Shown: positions 11,081 through 21,823, numbered from the stretch's first letter. The stretch is 64,000 bases of DNA from Tupaia tana (GCA_026018925.1 JAKSZU010000031.1:9571448-9635447); one strand, 5' to 3'. The notes: generated by a model not told the origin, from the letters alone. Made by a program: numbers and translations.

Positions 11081-11331
11081 GGACCAGCAGATGGCCTAAT
11101 GATTATGTTGCTGGGCTCCCATGTAGTCGACTGCAGTTTGAGTCCCAGACCAGGTGATTTAAAACTCACACCAGGTGCATGTGTGTGCCCAAGATCCAGA
11201 GGGGAGAATGGAAGAAGAGAGATTGTGGTGTAGCCATCCCCCCTGGAGGGGGTGATTTCTCACTTTCTGTCTCCCTGTTTCATGCACCCCATAGCAAAAA
11301 TCTCTCTTAAAAAAAAAAAAAAAAAAAAAAA
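11081..11331 (+). mobile_element. tRNA-derived SINE, L form, host of nested SINE
   Basis: The body ends in a poly-A tail entered by the next SINE. Outer flanks 'aagacgagtgaa' on the left and 'aagttgagtga' after 11606 look like its decayed target duplication. Confidence 0.85.
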
Positions 11332-11334
11332 GTT

Positions 11335-11606
11335 GGGAACCAGCAGTTAGCGTAATGGCTATGTCGCTGGACTCCCATGTAGTCGACCGTAGTTTACGTC
11401 CCGGACCCGGTGGCTTAAAACTCACGCCGGGCGCGTGTGCGTGCGTGCCCAAGATCCCAAGAGAAGAATGGAAGAGAAGGGATTGCGGTGTGACCATCCC
11501 CCCTGGGGGGTGATTTCTCGCTTTCTGTCTCTAATGTCTCTCTCTGTCTGTCTGGCGAGCGCATGCGCCCTATAGCGAAAATCTCTCCAAAAAAAAAAAA
11601 AAAAAA
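11335..11606 (+). mobile_element. Young tRNA-derived SINE, L form, nested
   Basis: Inserted in the A tail of the SINE at 11081. The repeated A-run plus gttg on both sides is its target duplication. Shared with copy B. Confidence 0.9.
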
Positions 11607-11894
11607 GTTGAGTGATACACACACGAACACATGCAAAGAGAGAACAAAGAAACTTGTCAAAATATTAATTATTGATCAATCCGATCAAAGTGTTAATAGT
11701 TCCTTTGACTGTTCTCACCATTATGTTATATTAAAGTAAAAATCGAACAGACAAAATCCTTCAGAAGAGGGTTAAGGATGAAGCGAGCATGGTATAATTT
11801 CTTGGAGAAGTATTTTCCCTGGCGTGCTTGCTCCTGGGTGCTTTTTAGCGATGGCAAAACTGCTGCACATCAAGTATGAATAGCTTCTTACTCT

Positions 11895-12158
11895 TTTTTT
11901 TGGGGGGGGGAGGGGTTTTTCGCTATAGGGCGCGTGCGCTTGCCAGAGAGAGAGAGAGACATAGAGACAGAAAGCGAGAAATCACCCCCAGGGGGGATGG
12001 TCATGCCGCAATCCCTTCTCCTCATTCTCCTCTCGGGATCTTGGGCACGCACACACATGCGCCCGGCGTGAGTTTTAAGCCACCAGGTCTGGGATGCGAA
12101 CCGCGGTCGACTACGTGGGAGTCCAGCGACATAGCCATTACGCTAACTGCTGGTTCCC
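11895..12158 (-). mobile_element. Young SINE, L form, present only in copy A
   Basis: Flanked by an exact 16-b duplication aatagcttcttactct (11879-11894, 12159-12174). Copy B has one uninterrupted target near 46847-46862, so the insertion came after the duplication. Confidence 0.97.
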
Positions 12159-12384
12159 AATAGCTTCTTACTCTTGCACAGTCTTCCCAAGCCTCCGCAG
12201 ACAGGGCAGGAACGGAGCCAGGTGGGAAAGGACTATGCGTATCGGCATTTCAACACAGTTGTTTCAGTGAGATCTCTAAATGTACAAACGTGTTTTTCCT
12301 TACTAATTAGTTTGCAATATGTCATGCTCAAGTTTGATAATCTTGTTAACATTCTTTTCCCTCCCAGAAACTGGTGTGGTTTCT

Positions 12385-12662
12385 TTTTCTTTTTCTCCTT
12401 TTAAAGAGAGAGATTTTTTGCTATAGGGCACGTGCGCTCGCCAGAGGGAAAGAGGAAGACAGAGAGACAGAAAACAAAACAAAAAAAGTACCACCCAGGG
12501 GGGATGGCCATGCCACAATCCCTTCTCCTTTCTCCTCTTGGGATTCTGGACACTCACACACACGTGCCTGGTGTGAGTTTTAAGCTGCAGGGTCTGGGAC
12601 TCAAACCACAGTGGACTACGTGGGAGTCCAGCAACGTAACCATTACGCCATCGGCTGGTCTT
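12385..12662 (-). mobile_element. tRNA-derived SINE, L form
   Basis: 18-b target duplication gaaactggtgtggtttct at 12367-12384 and 12663-12680. Shared with copy B. Confidence 0.95.
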
Positions 12663-12680
12663 GAAACTGGTGTGGTTTCT

Positions 12681-13796
12681 CCTGTACAGAGGAATGGACT
12701 TCAAGTTACTAGACATGAGTTTAGCTCCAGCTTTCCAGCCATTACATGACGTCGAATCACTTTTTAAATTAAGAGCAGAAAAAAAGAAAAAAACAAAAAA
12801 GGCAGCATGGGTCTGGTTACAAAAATCAAAATGCATTCACGTGAACATCCTCTGACCAGGATCAAACCCCATGCAGTCAGGCAGTTCTATTGTTCGGAAG
12901 ACAAGTGTCATTGCTATGATTTACCAACTAGAATCTGCTCCCGTCCTTCACATCATCTCCATGCATAGCTCCTAGCCCCTCCTAAGAGAGCTAATATATT
13001 ATGCACATGGGATACGATTGCATTTTTAATGTTAGGGTGATTTTGAAAATCATTAAAAGGCCATTGTCATCTTGAGCACTCTTTCTGTAGCGCAGGCCAT
13101 CAAGCGATTGATAGGATTTGTAAGAAGTGATCATTTAGGTCTTTTTGGTGGGAGAAAACCCCTCATCCACTCAACATGCAGTCCACTGCATTCATTAGCC
13201 ATGACTACTTATTAATCTTCTAACCTTTTCTAATTAACTGGGTAAACCGTACCATGAAGACAGATGGAACGTATCCGAGGGTGAAATCCATTCAAGTGCT
13301 CCTTGCAAACTCGGCTTTAAAGCAGAGTCTGGGAAGACTTTTCCAAGGAGGGAAGCAGGGCTGGGCTGATTTACAAGTCAAATGCAAAGATGCAAACCCA
13401 CTCCTTTGTCATGTGTTTCTCGGTGCCTTTTCTTTGCAGGAAGCTCTTGAAATTGCTAGGGATAAGTACTGTAAACGTTGTCATTGTTATTTATTGTATG
13501 GAGCACCCTTTAGAAGTATCCTGGGGGGTTCCAAATAAATAGCAAGACCCAGGGACATCAGGAACTACAATAAACAAATTTGTAGCAGCAAAACATTTAC
13601 CCACAGGGGGAGGAAACCTAGTAAACAAAGAGTTGAAAAGAGGTTGGAGAGGAGGCTAGTAAAAATAAACTGGATTAAATAGGAAGAGGATCCTGGTGAA
13701 TGTGTATAGCATTGGAACTGCAGCTAGAAAGGGCTTTGGTTTCTTCTAAAATCAACGTTTGAGAAGCAAAATGTATTAAGTCAAAGTGCAACGTGG
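12681..13796. other. SINE-free non-coding stretch
   Basis: No SINE occurs in more than 1.1 kb, which is rare here. Bases 13100-13560 differ from copy B at about four positions. A 94-codon frame at 13254-13538 is present in both copies, but both differences inside it change the amino acid, so there is no sign of protein constraint. It could be a regulatory element; nothing proves it. Confidence 0.4.
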
Positions 13797-14035
13797 GTTG
13801 GTCTACCTCTGCTGACATTGCCACTTCTGACTTTGGGTGCTGGGAGATTCAGTGCTGCAGCCGGCTGCCCTGTGGGTTGTGGGACAGTTACAGCATCTCA
13901 GGTCTCTGTCTAGCAGGTGCCAGTAGGGGCCCTGTCCTGTAGCTATCTCACCAGAAATGTCTCCAGACATTGTCAGAAGTCCCCTGTCTGGAAGCGGTGG
14001 AGTCAGAATGCCCAATGGTTGTGAACCACCAACAC
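13797..14035 (-). mobile_element. MER5A-like hAT (Charlie) non-autonomous DNA transposon
   Basis: Stretches such as 'gctgacattgccacttctga', 'ggtgccagtaggggccctgt', 'aaatgtctccagacattgtc' and 'ggttgtgaaccacc' match the reversed MER5A consensus as I recall it. An ancient eutherian-wide element, shared with copy B. Confidence 0.85.
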
Positions 14036-14050
14036 CCTATAAAATAAGGA

Positions 14051-14290
14051 GTGACCAGCAGATGGTATAATGGTTACATAGGTGGACCCCCACGTGGTTG
14101 ACTATGGTTCAAGTCCCGGACCTGGAGGCTTTGAAAATCAAGCTGGGTTGGTGTACGTGCGTGCCCAACATCCCAAGAGGAGAATGAAGAAGGAATGGCT
14201 GCATGGCCATCTCCTCTGGGGAATGAGTTCTCTCTCTCTCTCTCTCTCCCTCTTCCTGGCAAGCACATGTATCCTATAGCAAATAATCTG
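14051..14290 (+). mobile_element. tRNA-derived SINE, L form
   Basis: Runs from 'gtgaccagcagatggtataa' to 'cctatagcaaataatc'. Older copy, shared with copy B. The following 14291-14615 has no recognised feature. Confidence 0.9.
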
Positions 14291-14615
14291 AAAGAAAAGA
14301 GCAGCATTCTAAAGCACACCTTCTATGAACGATTCAGGCATTCATCACCTCTGGAGTGTGTCGGCTGAAATGGCATCAGAGAAAAAGAATGTGTCCATGA
14401 GACACGTAGGGTAGGTTCAAATTAGGATCCCCTGTAGGAGGATTTTGTTGTGGTAGGGGGGTTTCACAAATGAGCTAATTCTACCTGTGCCGAGGATGAC
14501 CACAAATCATACCAGGACTCAGAACTAACAGCCATGCAGTTATCACCATTCCCAGGAACCTGACTCCATGGAGAGAGGTCATTCTAGGACAGCCTCCTTG
14601 AAAAGATACCAGGCA

Positions 14616-14870
14616 GGGCCAGCAGGTGGCACGGTGGCTAAGGTGCTAGACTGCCACATAGCTGACTGAGGTTCGAGTCCAGGACCTGGCAGCCTGAAAC
14701 TCTCACCAGGTAAGTGCATGCAGTCCCAAAATCCCGACAAAAGAATGGAGAAGAGATTGCAACATGGCCATCCTGGGGGGCGGGGGGGGAGGATGACTTC
14801 TCACTTTCACTCTGTCTTTATCTCTCTGGTGAGCGCAGATAGCAAAAATCTCTCTTAGAAATAAAAATGA
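14616..14870 (+). mobile_element. tRNA-derived SINE, L form, host of nested SINE
   Basis: Head 'gggccagcaggtggcacgg'. The outer duplication gataccaggca (left, near 14605) and ataccagaca (right, near 15061) encloses this SINE and the next one. Confidence 0.85.
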
Positions 14871-14872
14871 AA

Positions 14873-15059
14873 GGGGTCGGCAGATGGCATGGTGATTAAG
14901 GGTGCTGAATTCCCTCATAGCTGACCATGGTTCAAGACCTGGACCTGTTGGCTTGCTTTCTCACTTTCTCTCTCTCTGTCCCTCTCTGGTCAATTTAAAA
15001 TAAATAAAATTAAATAAAAATAATTTTATAAATAAATAAATAATAAAAATTTAAAAAAT
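14873..15059 (+). mobile_element. tRNA-derived SINE, S form, nested
   Basis: Inserted in the A-rich tail of the previous SINE. Ends 'ggtcaatttaaaataaataa' with a long A/T tail. Confidence 0.85.
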
Positions 15060-15160
15060 TATACCAGACATCTCTGTTGAGATCAAAACCCCAAAATCCA
15101 GACAAAGTCATCTTTAACTCTTATGAAAGAAATAAAATCTAAAAAAAAAAAAATTTAAAG

Positions 15161-16030
15161 TTAGATAATACAAATTTTAGTGCTTATTCACACATCAGCA
15201 TGGACAGAATTTCTTTGTGGACTCAGAAAATAGAAATTCTGTTAGATCAAAACTTGCTTGCCTCGGCTGGGCTTTAAAGAGAGTTAAAGATTAGACTGTC
15301 TGGACTCGGGGGTTTGATATATACCCTGTGATGAAGAAGGTTGAGCTGCAGTCATTGTGTCTGCGGTTTCTATTCTATCAAAGTCCTCGTTTCAAATCAA
15401 GAATCAACTCAAATACATCTTTGTGTATATTGCTGGTTCACATGGGGTTGAGGTTGAAGGGGGAGAAATCCTGAGAACTTTACATTAAATTTGGAACACA
15501 GTTGGAGTTTCCTCATTTCATATAAATCTAAAGAATCTGTGATGTGTTCCATAGTCTAGCAAAAAAAAAAAAAAAATCTGCGTATGCATCATGTTAAAAA
15601 AAAAATCCTCAGCGTGTAATCCACATACTCTGGAAAATCCTTGAAGGTTATACATTTGATGGTGGGTTTTGATCCAACTCAAGAAATGTCATAATTATTG
15701 ATGATGATCTAACGGAGTCATTTTTCACCATGGACACCAAAGAAAGATAAGATGCATGCTGTCTGGTTTGCTAACGTCTACCGTGTTTCTGTGGAAACTG
15801 TTCACTGCTTTCTCTGCTAAAGGTTTTCCAGGCAAAGGTTAGCTGAACCAATGTAAAGAAGCAGTACAATTTAGACTGCTTACTTCCAAATGTTTTGAAA
15901 ACCCATAGGATGATTTTATGACATACAGATTTTTTGGAAAAAAAATAATGTGACATCTTTATTTTTAGAATGAACATAACAAGAAGTGCATCTTTTGTGG
16001 GATGTGAGCTTATGGTCTTGCGCTTAGCAG
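15161..16030. other. SINE-free block nearly identical between copies
   Basis: Only about three substitutions in about 870 b against 49860-50731 in copy B, apart from A-run length, while the flanking SINEs differ by about 2 %. No gene or known repeat is seen. Confidence 0.6.
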
Positions 16031-16032
16031 GT

Positions 16033-16302
16033 TAAAAAAAATTTAGGTGTTTGCCATAGGGCATGTGCTCTTTCCTGAGAGAGACAGAGACAGAGAGAGG
16101 GAAAGTAAGAAAGCACCTCCTTCCCCTCAAAGGGATGGTCGTGCTACATGCTACATGTAATCCTTTCTCCTCCATTCCCCTCTTAGGATTTTGGTCATAC
16201 ATGCACATGCACCCAGAGGGATTTTCAAGGTACCAGGTCTGGGACTCAAACTATGGTCACCCATGTAGGAATCTAATGCCTTAACCACCATGTCACCTTT
16301 TG
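16033..16302 (-). mobile_element. tRNA-derived SINE, L form
   Basis: Minus-strand head near 16290, body and A tail at 16033-16040. Diverged and shared with copy B. Confidence 0.85.
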
Positions 16303-16328
16303 CAACAACCCCCCCACACGCTTAGCAT

Positions 16329-16558
16329 ATTTTTTTTTAAATTTTTTACCTTTGCAATAGGGCACATGTACTTGCTAGAGGGAGACAAAGAGAGAGAGAG
16401 AGAAAGAACTACAGAGAAAGAAAGTAAGAAATCGCTTCCCAGAGGGGACAGCCATGCCACCATTTTCTTCTCCTCCATTCTCCTCTGGGCATTTTGGGCA
16501 CATACACGTACACACCCAGCATGGTTCTCAAGTCACTGGGTCTAAGACTTGAACCACC

Positions 16559-16590
<32 letters not shown>

Positions 16591-16903
16591 GGAGAGGTTT
16601 TTGCTATAGGGCGCGTATGCTCGCGGACAGACAGAGAGAAACAGAAAGCGAGAAATCACCCCCCGGTGGGGATGGCCACGCTGCAATCCCTTCTCCTCCA
16701 TTCTCCTCTCCGGATCTTGGGCACACATGCACACACGCCCGGTGTGAGTTTTAAGCCACCAGGTCCAGGACGCAAACTGCGGTCGACTACGTGGGAGTCC
16801 AGTGACATAGCCATTATGCTAACTGCTGGTGGTTTGGTCCCAAACCACCCAGTATGATGTGTGAGATCCAACGGCTTTCATCACCGTGCCACTGGCTGGC
16901 TCA
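16329..16903 (-). mobile_element. tRNA-derived SINE, L form, split by a younger SINE
   Basis: The 3' part is 16329-16560 and the 5' head 16843-16903. The insert between them carries target duplication aaccaccca. Confidence 0.85.
16561..16842 (-). mobile_element. Young tRNA-derived SINE, L form, nested
   Basis: Target duplication aaccaccca at 16552-16560 and 16843-16851. Its 5' edge carries an extra 8 b compared with copy B that make a small perfect hairpin (16828-16849). Confidence 0.93.
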
Positions 16904-17204
16904 GTTTTGCTCTTAGGAAGTAAAAAAGAAAAAGCATTTGCACCATTTTGTTCAGGTGCCATAGCAAGAGGGCATACACAAATAGGTGTGAACAATTTCA
17001 TGGGTCAGGCTATCGCAACCATTTTCAGAACCACTCTGCTTTGGCTCTCCGGACATGTCCAAATGAATTGGTCCACCATGCTGAAGGCTCTGGAGACACC
17101 AACACTGTTGGATTGTGTTGAGTAAGGACACTCCAAGCAAAAAAAAAAAAAAAAAAAAAAAAAAGAATTTGAGAAGCAAGGAAGCACACCTTTCTAAGAG
17201 GCTA
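16904..17204. other. Unidentified stretch ending in poly-A
   Basis: A run of about 26 A at 17139-17164 (about 10 in copy B) closes this stretch, which could be the 3' end of an old retrocopy or LINE. I cannot name it. Confidence 0.35.
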
Positions 17205-17720
17205 AGGTCATGGTATGAGTTTCTTTTTGCTGCTATAACAAATGATCCAAAACGTCATGGCTTAAAACAAGATGCACTTTTTATTTACTGCATTCTGGGT
17301 GTTATCAATGTGAACTGAGCCCCCAGGGTTCAAATCCAAGCATCAACAAGGCTTCTTTCCTGTGCGAGGGTCTAGGGGGAGTCCTTTTCCAAATCTTCTC
17401 CAGCCTGTAGAGGTTATTGATGTGCTTTGGCTTCATGGTCACATCCTTCTCAGCTCTGTTTATCTTCACCTCTCTTCCTCTGACTCTGAGCCGAGCCACC
17501 CCGCCTTCTGTCACTTATCAGGATCCTTATGATAGATTAAAGCCCACCTCGTATAATGCAGAACATTCTTTCCATCTCAGGGAAGAATCTTAACCACGAG
17601 CACGTCATCACGATTCCCTTTGTCGTGAAAGCGAATGTGTCCACTGTTTCCAGGTAGGAGGACCTGGACTCCTTCGGGGTGAGCAAAGCGGTCGTTATCC
17701 TGCCTACTGCATTCATGCTG
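17205..17720 (-). mobile_element. ERVL-MaLR LTR fossil (MLT1-like)
   Basis: Reversed MLT1-type order: 'tgctgctataacaaatgatc', 'ggcttaaaacaagatgcac', 'gagggtctagggggagtcc', 'cttctccagcctgtagagg' and 'atcctgcctact' near the end. An ancient solitary-LTR-type fossil that is broken and shared with copy B. Confidence 0.65.
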
Positions 17721-17982
17721 ATGACATTTGGAAGGGTTGCTTTCTGCATTGGGACAGTACAGTGAATGTTCACAACCTCTTAAACCATGGCTTGGCCTTC
17801 TGCTTCCACATCTTCGCTTTGTGCCTCTGCACTGTTTTCCTTCCACAGAAAAATGCATTCTGCTTTTCCTAAGGACACTTGGCTTCTGGACTCTCATACT
17901 GGTCAAATTCAAAGTTTCTGTCTTCTACTAACCTATTTTGCTCACATACCTATAAGTTATATTTTCTCCCCAAGAATTCTTT

Positions 17983-18276
17983 TCTTTTCTCTTCCTTTCT
18001 TCTCTTCTTTCTTCTATTTTCTTTTCTTTTTTTCTTTTCTTGCTATAGGGTGCATGTGCTCACTGGAGATGAGACAGAGACAGAGAAAAAAAGTGATAAA
18101 TCACCCCCCGGGGGATGGGATACCACAAACCCTTCTCCTCCAGCCTCCTCTTGGGATTTTGGGCATGCACACATGCAAGTCTAGCGTGATTTTCAAGCCA
18201 CCAGGTTCAGGATTCAAATTGCAGAGTGGGCCATGTGGGATCCAGCCACCTTAACCTCCACACTACCTACTAGCCT
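17983..18276 (-). mobile_element. tRNA-derived SINE, L form, pyrimidine tail
   Basis: The tail appears on the plus strand as a TTCTT-rich tract at 17983-18042. Body and head end at 'ctacctactagcc'. Shared with copy B. Confidence 0.85.
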
Positions 18277-18417
18277 TAAAGAGTTGTTTTCTAATATGTC
18301 ATGTCCATCTTTAGTGGCTGCCATTTAATTGCAAGGCAGGTTTCCATGATTAAACTTGGGGACACCATCTTTATTTGGGTCACGACCTCTAAGCATAAGC
18401 TTCTTACTCATGACGGT

Positions 18418-18545
18418 TATTCATTCATTCCCTCAAGACATATTTATTAAACACATAGGATGTAAGGTGTTGTCCTAGGCAGTGGGTGCATCAATGAATG
18501 ACAACAAGTATCCATTTCCTTACATTCTAATAGGAATTCATTGCT
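18418..18545 (+). mobile_element. L2 LINE 3' fragment
   Basis: 'tattcattcattccctcaag', 'atatttattaaacacatagg', 'ttgtcctaggcagtgggtgc' and 'ttacattctaatagg' follow the L2 3' end order. Shared with copy B. Confidence 0.75.
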
Positions 18546-18693
18546 GGCATAAAGTCTTCATGGCTTCATTTTGAACACACTCTCCAGAACAGTTGCTTAC
18601 GTAAAAGAAATCAGCCGTATGGATATCCTAATTGGAAAAAAGTGTTTGTCCCACCAGGCAAAGATGAAGTAGGCGATGTAAATTACTAAGTGC

Positions 18694-18913
18694 TTGCCAG
18701 AAAGATATAGAGAGACAGAGAGACACAAAGCGAGAAATCACCCCCCAGGGGGGCTGATGATGCCACAATCCCTTCTCCTCCATTCTCCTCTTGGGATCTT
18801 GGACACCCATGCACACACGCCCGGCGTGAGTTTAAGCCACTGGATCCGGGAGTCTAACCGCGGTCGACTACGTGGGAGTCCAGAGACATAGCCATTACGC
18901 CACTGCTGGTCTC
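18694..18913 (-). mobile_element. tRNA-derived SINE, L form, tail removed by a deletion
   Basis: The copy B version (54094-54357) is complete with target duplication gcattgtattctt. Here the left duplication, tail and outer 3' part are gone and the break sits at gtgc (18690-18693). Confidence 0.93.
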
Positions 18914-19139
18914 GCATTGTATTCTTATACCATAAAATCATATAATAGTTCTACATACACAATTACATGCTAATAGAAATTTTTTTAAGTTTATGAAATC
19001 AAAGTATATATTTTTAATTTTTAAATTTCATTTTCTTTTATAGATTCAATCACATTATTATTTGGCTTACAAAATGGGTATTTTAACAGGTGAACATTAG
19101 AGAAGCAACCTCCCCTCCCCCAAAAAAAGAGCTTTGTTA

Positions 19140-19386
19140 GAGGAGGAATTTTGTTTTTTCTTTCCTTTATTCCTGCTAGAGCATATCTGTGTGTACACAA
19201 GAATAAGAGAGATGGGGGAGGGGGGGCGGGGGGAGAGGAGCAGCCTTCAAAGGGTCGAGTCATGCTGTTACCTTCTCCCTTCAGTCCTCTGGCCGGTTGG
19301 ATCCTGGACACTTGTACATGTGCCCAGAGGGTTTCAGGTAGAGCATGCCAGGGACCTGAACGGCAACGGACATGTACAGTCAGACT
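19140..19386 (-). mobile_element. Possible very old SINE, L form
   Basis: 'gttaccttctcccttcagtc' and 'gtgcccagagggtttcagg' echo the reversed long-form body. Weak match. Shared with copy B. Confidence 0.4.
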
Positions 19387-19394
19387 TTTTATGA

Positions 19395-19647
19395 TCATCT
19401 TTTCTCTTAGCGAGCGGGTACACTTGCTGAGAGAGACAGAGGGAGAGACAGGAGAAAGCTCCCTCCCCACCCCATGGGAATGGACACACTGCCATCCCTT
19501 AATCCCTTCTTCTCCATTTCTCCTTTCAGGATCTTGGGCATGCACGCACATACACCCACAGTGTTTCTCAGGGTCCAGGACTCGAACCGCCGGATCAGCC
19601 ACGTGGGATCTGCTGCCTTAACTGTGAGGCCACAGAGCCAGCCCAGT
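19395..19647 (-). mobile_element. Old tRNA-derived SINE, L form
   Basis: B box reversed as 'ggactcgaacc'. The head 'gggctggctctgtggcc' on the minus strand is the same variant as at 1784. Confidence 0.8.
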
Positions 19648-19842
19648 GAGTCTTCTCTGGAGCACTGTGTTACCCCTGAGCTGGCCAAGACAAGGGAGTC
19701 TAAGCACCATGCTAATTTTTCCATGACCAAGTGTGCTAGCCACATGGTATGCTGTGTGAAAAGTCCTTGTTTTTGCAGTACTCTGGAATCATAGCAAAGT
19801 AATATTAATATGCCACCTTAATAGAAATTGGGGATGAAATGC

Positions 19843-19849
19843 ATGTGTG

Positions 19850-19895
<46 letters not shown>
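19843..19895 (+). repeat. (TG)n microsatellite
   Basis: A TA-rich start followed by about 18 TG units. The copy B tract is a few units longer. Confidence 0.97.
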
Positions 19896-19897
<2 letters not shown>

Positions 19898-20308
19898 GCA
19901 CATTTTTTCCCATCTCTGTACTTGGATTGATTTCATTTGTCAAACTTGTACTTAATGGGAGATTCACTGAGCATGGTAGTTATTTTTGAATTGTCTGCTC
20001 GAGATCTCCCAGAAAACGTGAGGAAAACGCTCCTCTGTTGCCTCCCAGTATGTTTATCGTACGTGGAATGGGGGCCAATTGGTGCCAGCCTCTTACAAGA
20101 GAGCCTCACAAAAGAACAGTCACCTGTTTGGAACTGAGAAAATGAATTTTACACCCACTGGAACCCAGGCTTCTCATAGGTATCTGCCATGATATCGACT
20201 CCATGCATGCACAAGATAATAGAAGGATTCGATGCAAAGGACATACACATGGGCAGTATGAGAAAAGGAATTTCTCCATCTCTCTCTAAAAAAAAATACC
20301 ATAAACAA
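19896..20308. other. Non-coding stretch with deletion junction
   Basis: No gene is seen. At 20278-20281 (atct) about 1049 b present in copy B are absent. Bases 20282-20290 are the leftover tail of a SINE whose body was removed. Confidence 0.85.
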
Positions 20309-20478
20309 AGAAACTCACGCCAGGCTTGTGTGTGTATGTGGCCAAAATCTCAAGAGGAGATTATGGTGTGGTCATACCCCTGAGGGTGATCTCTCACTCT
20401 CCGTCTCTCTCTCTGTCTCTGTCTATCCGGTAAGCACACTCACCCTATAGCAAAAATCTCTCTCTCAAATAAAAATAA
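20309..20478 (+). mobile_element. tRNA-derived SINE, L form, 5'-truncated
   Basis: Begins at 'aaactcacgccaggcttg' without the tRNA head and ends 'ccctatagcaaaaatctctc'. Same truncation in copy B. Confidence 0.85.
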
Positions 20479-20704
20479 CAGTAGTCTAGACTTAGTCAAC
20501 GTGGATGTTCCCACACTGACGTCTGAGAAATTTTCTCAATATACTTCCTTCTTCAATCATTTAGAAAGGCTTGTAGATTCCCAACATGGGTTCAGGGCTC
20601 AGGGTGGAGAGGAGAGGAGGGAGAGGAGAGAAGGCACAGCTGAGAATACGTTGTGGAAGTTAATCCTGCAACAGGAAAACGAAACCAGCATTTAGTATTC
20701 TTAT

Positions 20705-20949
20705 TTACATTTGCCACAGGGCACGTGGGCTTGCTGGAGAAAAACAGGGCGGGGCAGGTGAGAAGGCACCCCCCCAAGGGGAAAGGACACACACCAATCC
20801 CTTCTCCTGAACTCTCTCTCCTTGCAGGATTTTAGGCGTGTGTACACATGCGCCCGGTGTGTTTTTCAAGCTGCTAGATCCAGGACTCAAAGCTCATACT
20901 TGACCACTGGGGATCCAGCGGCTTCAACCATCATGCCATAGCCTGGCCT
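20705..20949 (-). mobile_element. tRNA-derived SINE, L form
   Basis: Reversed body and degraded head ending 'atgccatagcctggcc'. Shared with copy B. Confidence 0.8.
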
Positions 20950-20993
20950 AGAAGCCAGCACTTATTAAGAATGGTCCAGGTCTTACTGTTGAT

Positions 20994-21276
20994 TTATTTA
21001 TTTTGGTAGAGGATTTTGGCCTTAGGGTGTGTGCGCTCACTGGAGAGAGAGACAGAGACAGTGAGAGGGAAAGTGAGAAACTATCCACCCCCCTCCCAGG
21101 GGTGATAGCCATGCTGCCATCCCTTCTCTTCCATTCTCCTCCCGGGATTTTGTCCACACACACATGCACAGACGCACATGCCCAGCTTGAGTTTCAAGCC
21201 ACTGGGTCCGGGATTTAAACCACAGTCAGCCATGTGGGAGTCCAGTGACGTAACTGCTATGCCATCTGCTGGTCCT
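20994..21276 (-). mobile_element. tRNA-derived SINE, L form
   Basis: AAATA-type tail on the minus strand at 20994-21005, then body and head ending 'ccatctgctggtcc'. Shared with copy B. Confidence 0.9.
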
Positions 21277-21324
21277 ACTTTTCTTTGTCATGCAATACCT
21301 GTTCCATTTATCCATCATGACTTG

Positions 21325-21420
21325 TAGGCAGATAAGAATTATTCAGATTTTACAGGAGAGGAAGATGAGAACTGAGGGAGGAAGAGCCATTTGGAAGGGT
21401 TTCTGGCATGCAGGACCCAC
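21325..21420 (-). mobile_element. Possible MIR fragment
   Basis: 'attattcagattttacagg' followed by 'gatgagaactgaggga' follows the reversed MIR core order. Short and diverged. Confidence 0.4.
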
Positions 21421-21527
21421 TAAACTCTCAGGAGGCGTAAGAACAAGACCTATGTACGTCCCTCATCCATTGTAGTTATTGTCCAAAAGGTATGTCTAAG
21501 TTCACAGCAAACATCATTCTATGCAGG

Positions 21528-21780
21528 CGGGATCAGCAGGTGGTGTAATGGGTACATCACTAGACTCCCACATAGTCAATCATCCGGTCCGGTCCCAGAC
21601 CCAGTGACTTGAAACTCACGCTGGGCACATGTGTGTGCGCCCAAGATCCCAAGAGGAGAGTGCAGGAGAAGGGATGGTGGCATGGCCATCCCTCCTGGGA
21701 GGTGATTTCTCACTTTCTGTCTCTCTGTCTCTCTGGTGAACGCATGTGCCAGCAAAAATCTCTCTAAAGAAAAAAAAAAG
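21528..21780 (+). mobile_element. tRNA-derived SINE, L form
   Basis: Inserted with duplication ttctatgc into the MITE-like piece that continues at 21786. Shared with copy B. Confidence 0.9.
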
Positions 21781-21785
21781 TTTTT

Positions 21786-21823
21786 CTATGCCAAAATGCA
21801 TCATGACGTTCCAGCGTCCCAAT
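21786..21823. mobile_element. Mariner-like MITE, right-end fragment
   Basis: 'aaaatgcatcatgacgttcc' and 'cgtcccaata' match the right end of the MITE at 8113-8205. No left end is found. Confidence 0.55.

Noticed and set aside
13254-13538. 94-codon reading frame kept in both copies as a possible gene
   Set aside because: Both differences between the copies within it change an amino acid, no domain is recognised, and there is no splice or promoter evidence. Most of the block is simply little diverged.
16886-17125. Retrocopied gene ending in poly-A
   Set aside because: I recognise no parent protein or RNA. Only the poly-A end supports it, and A-run length differs greatly between copies.
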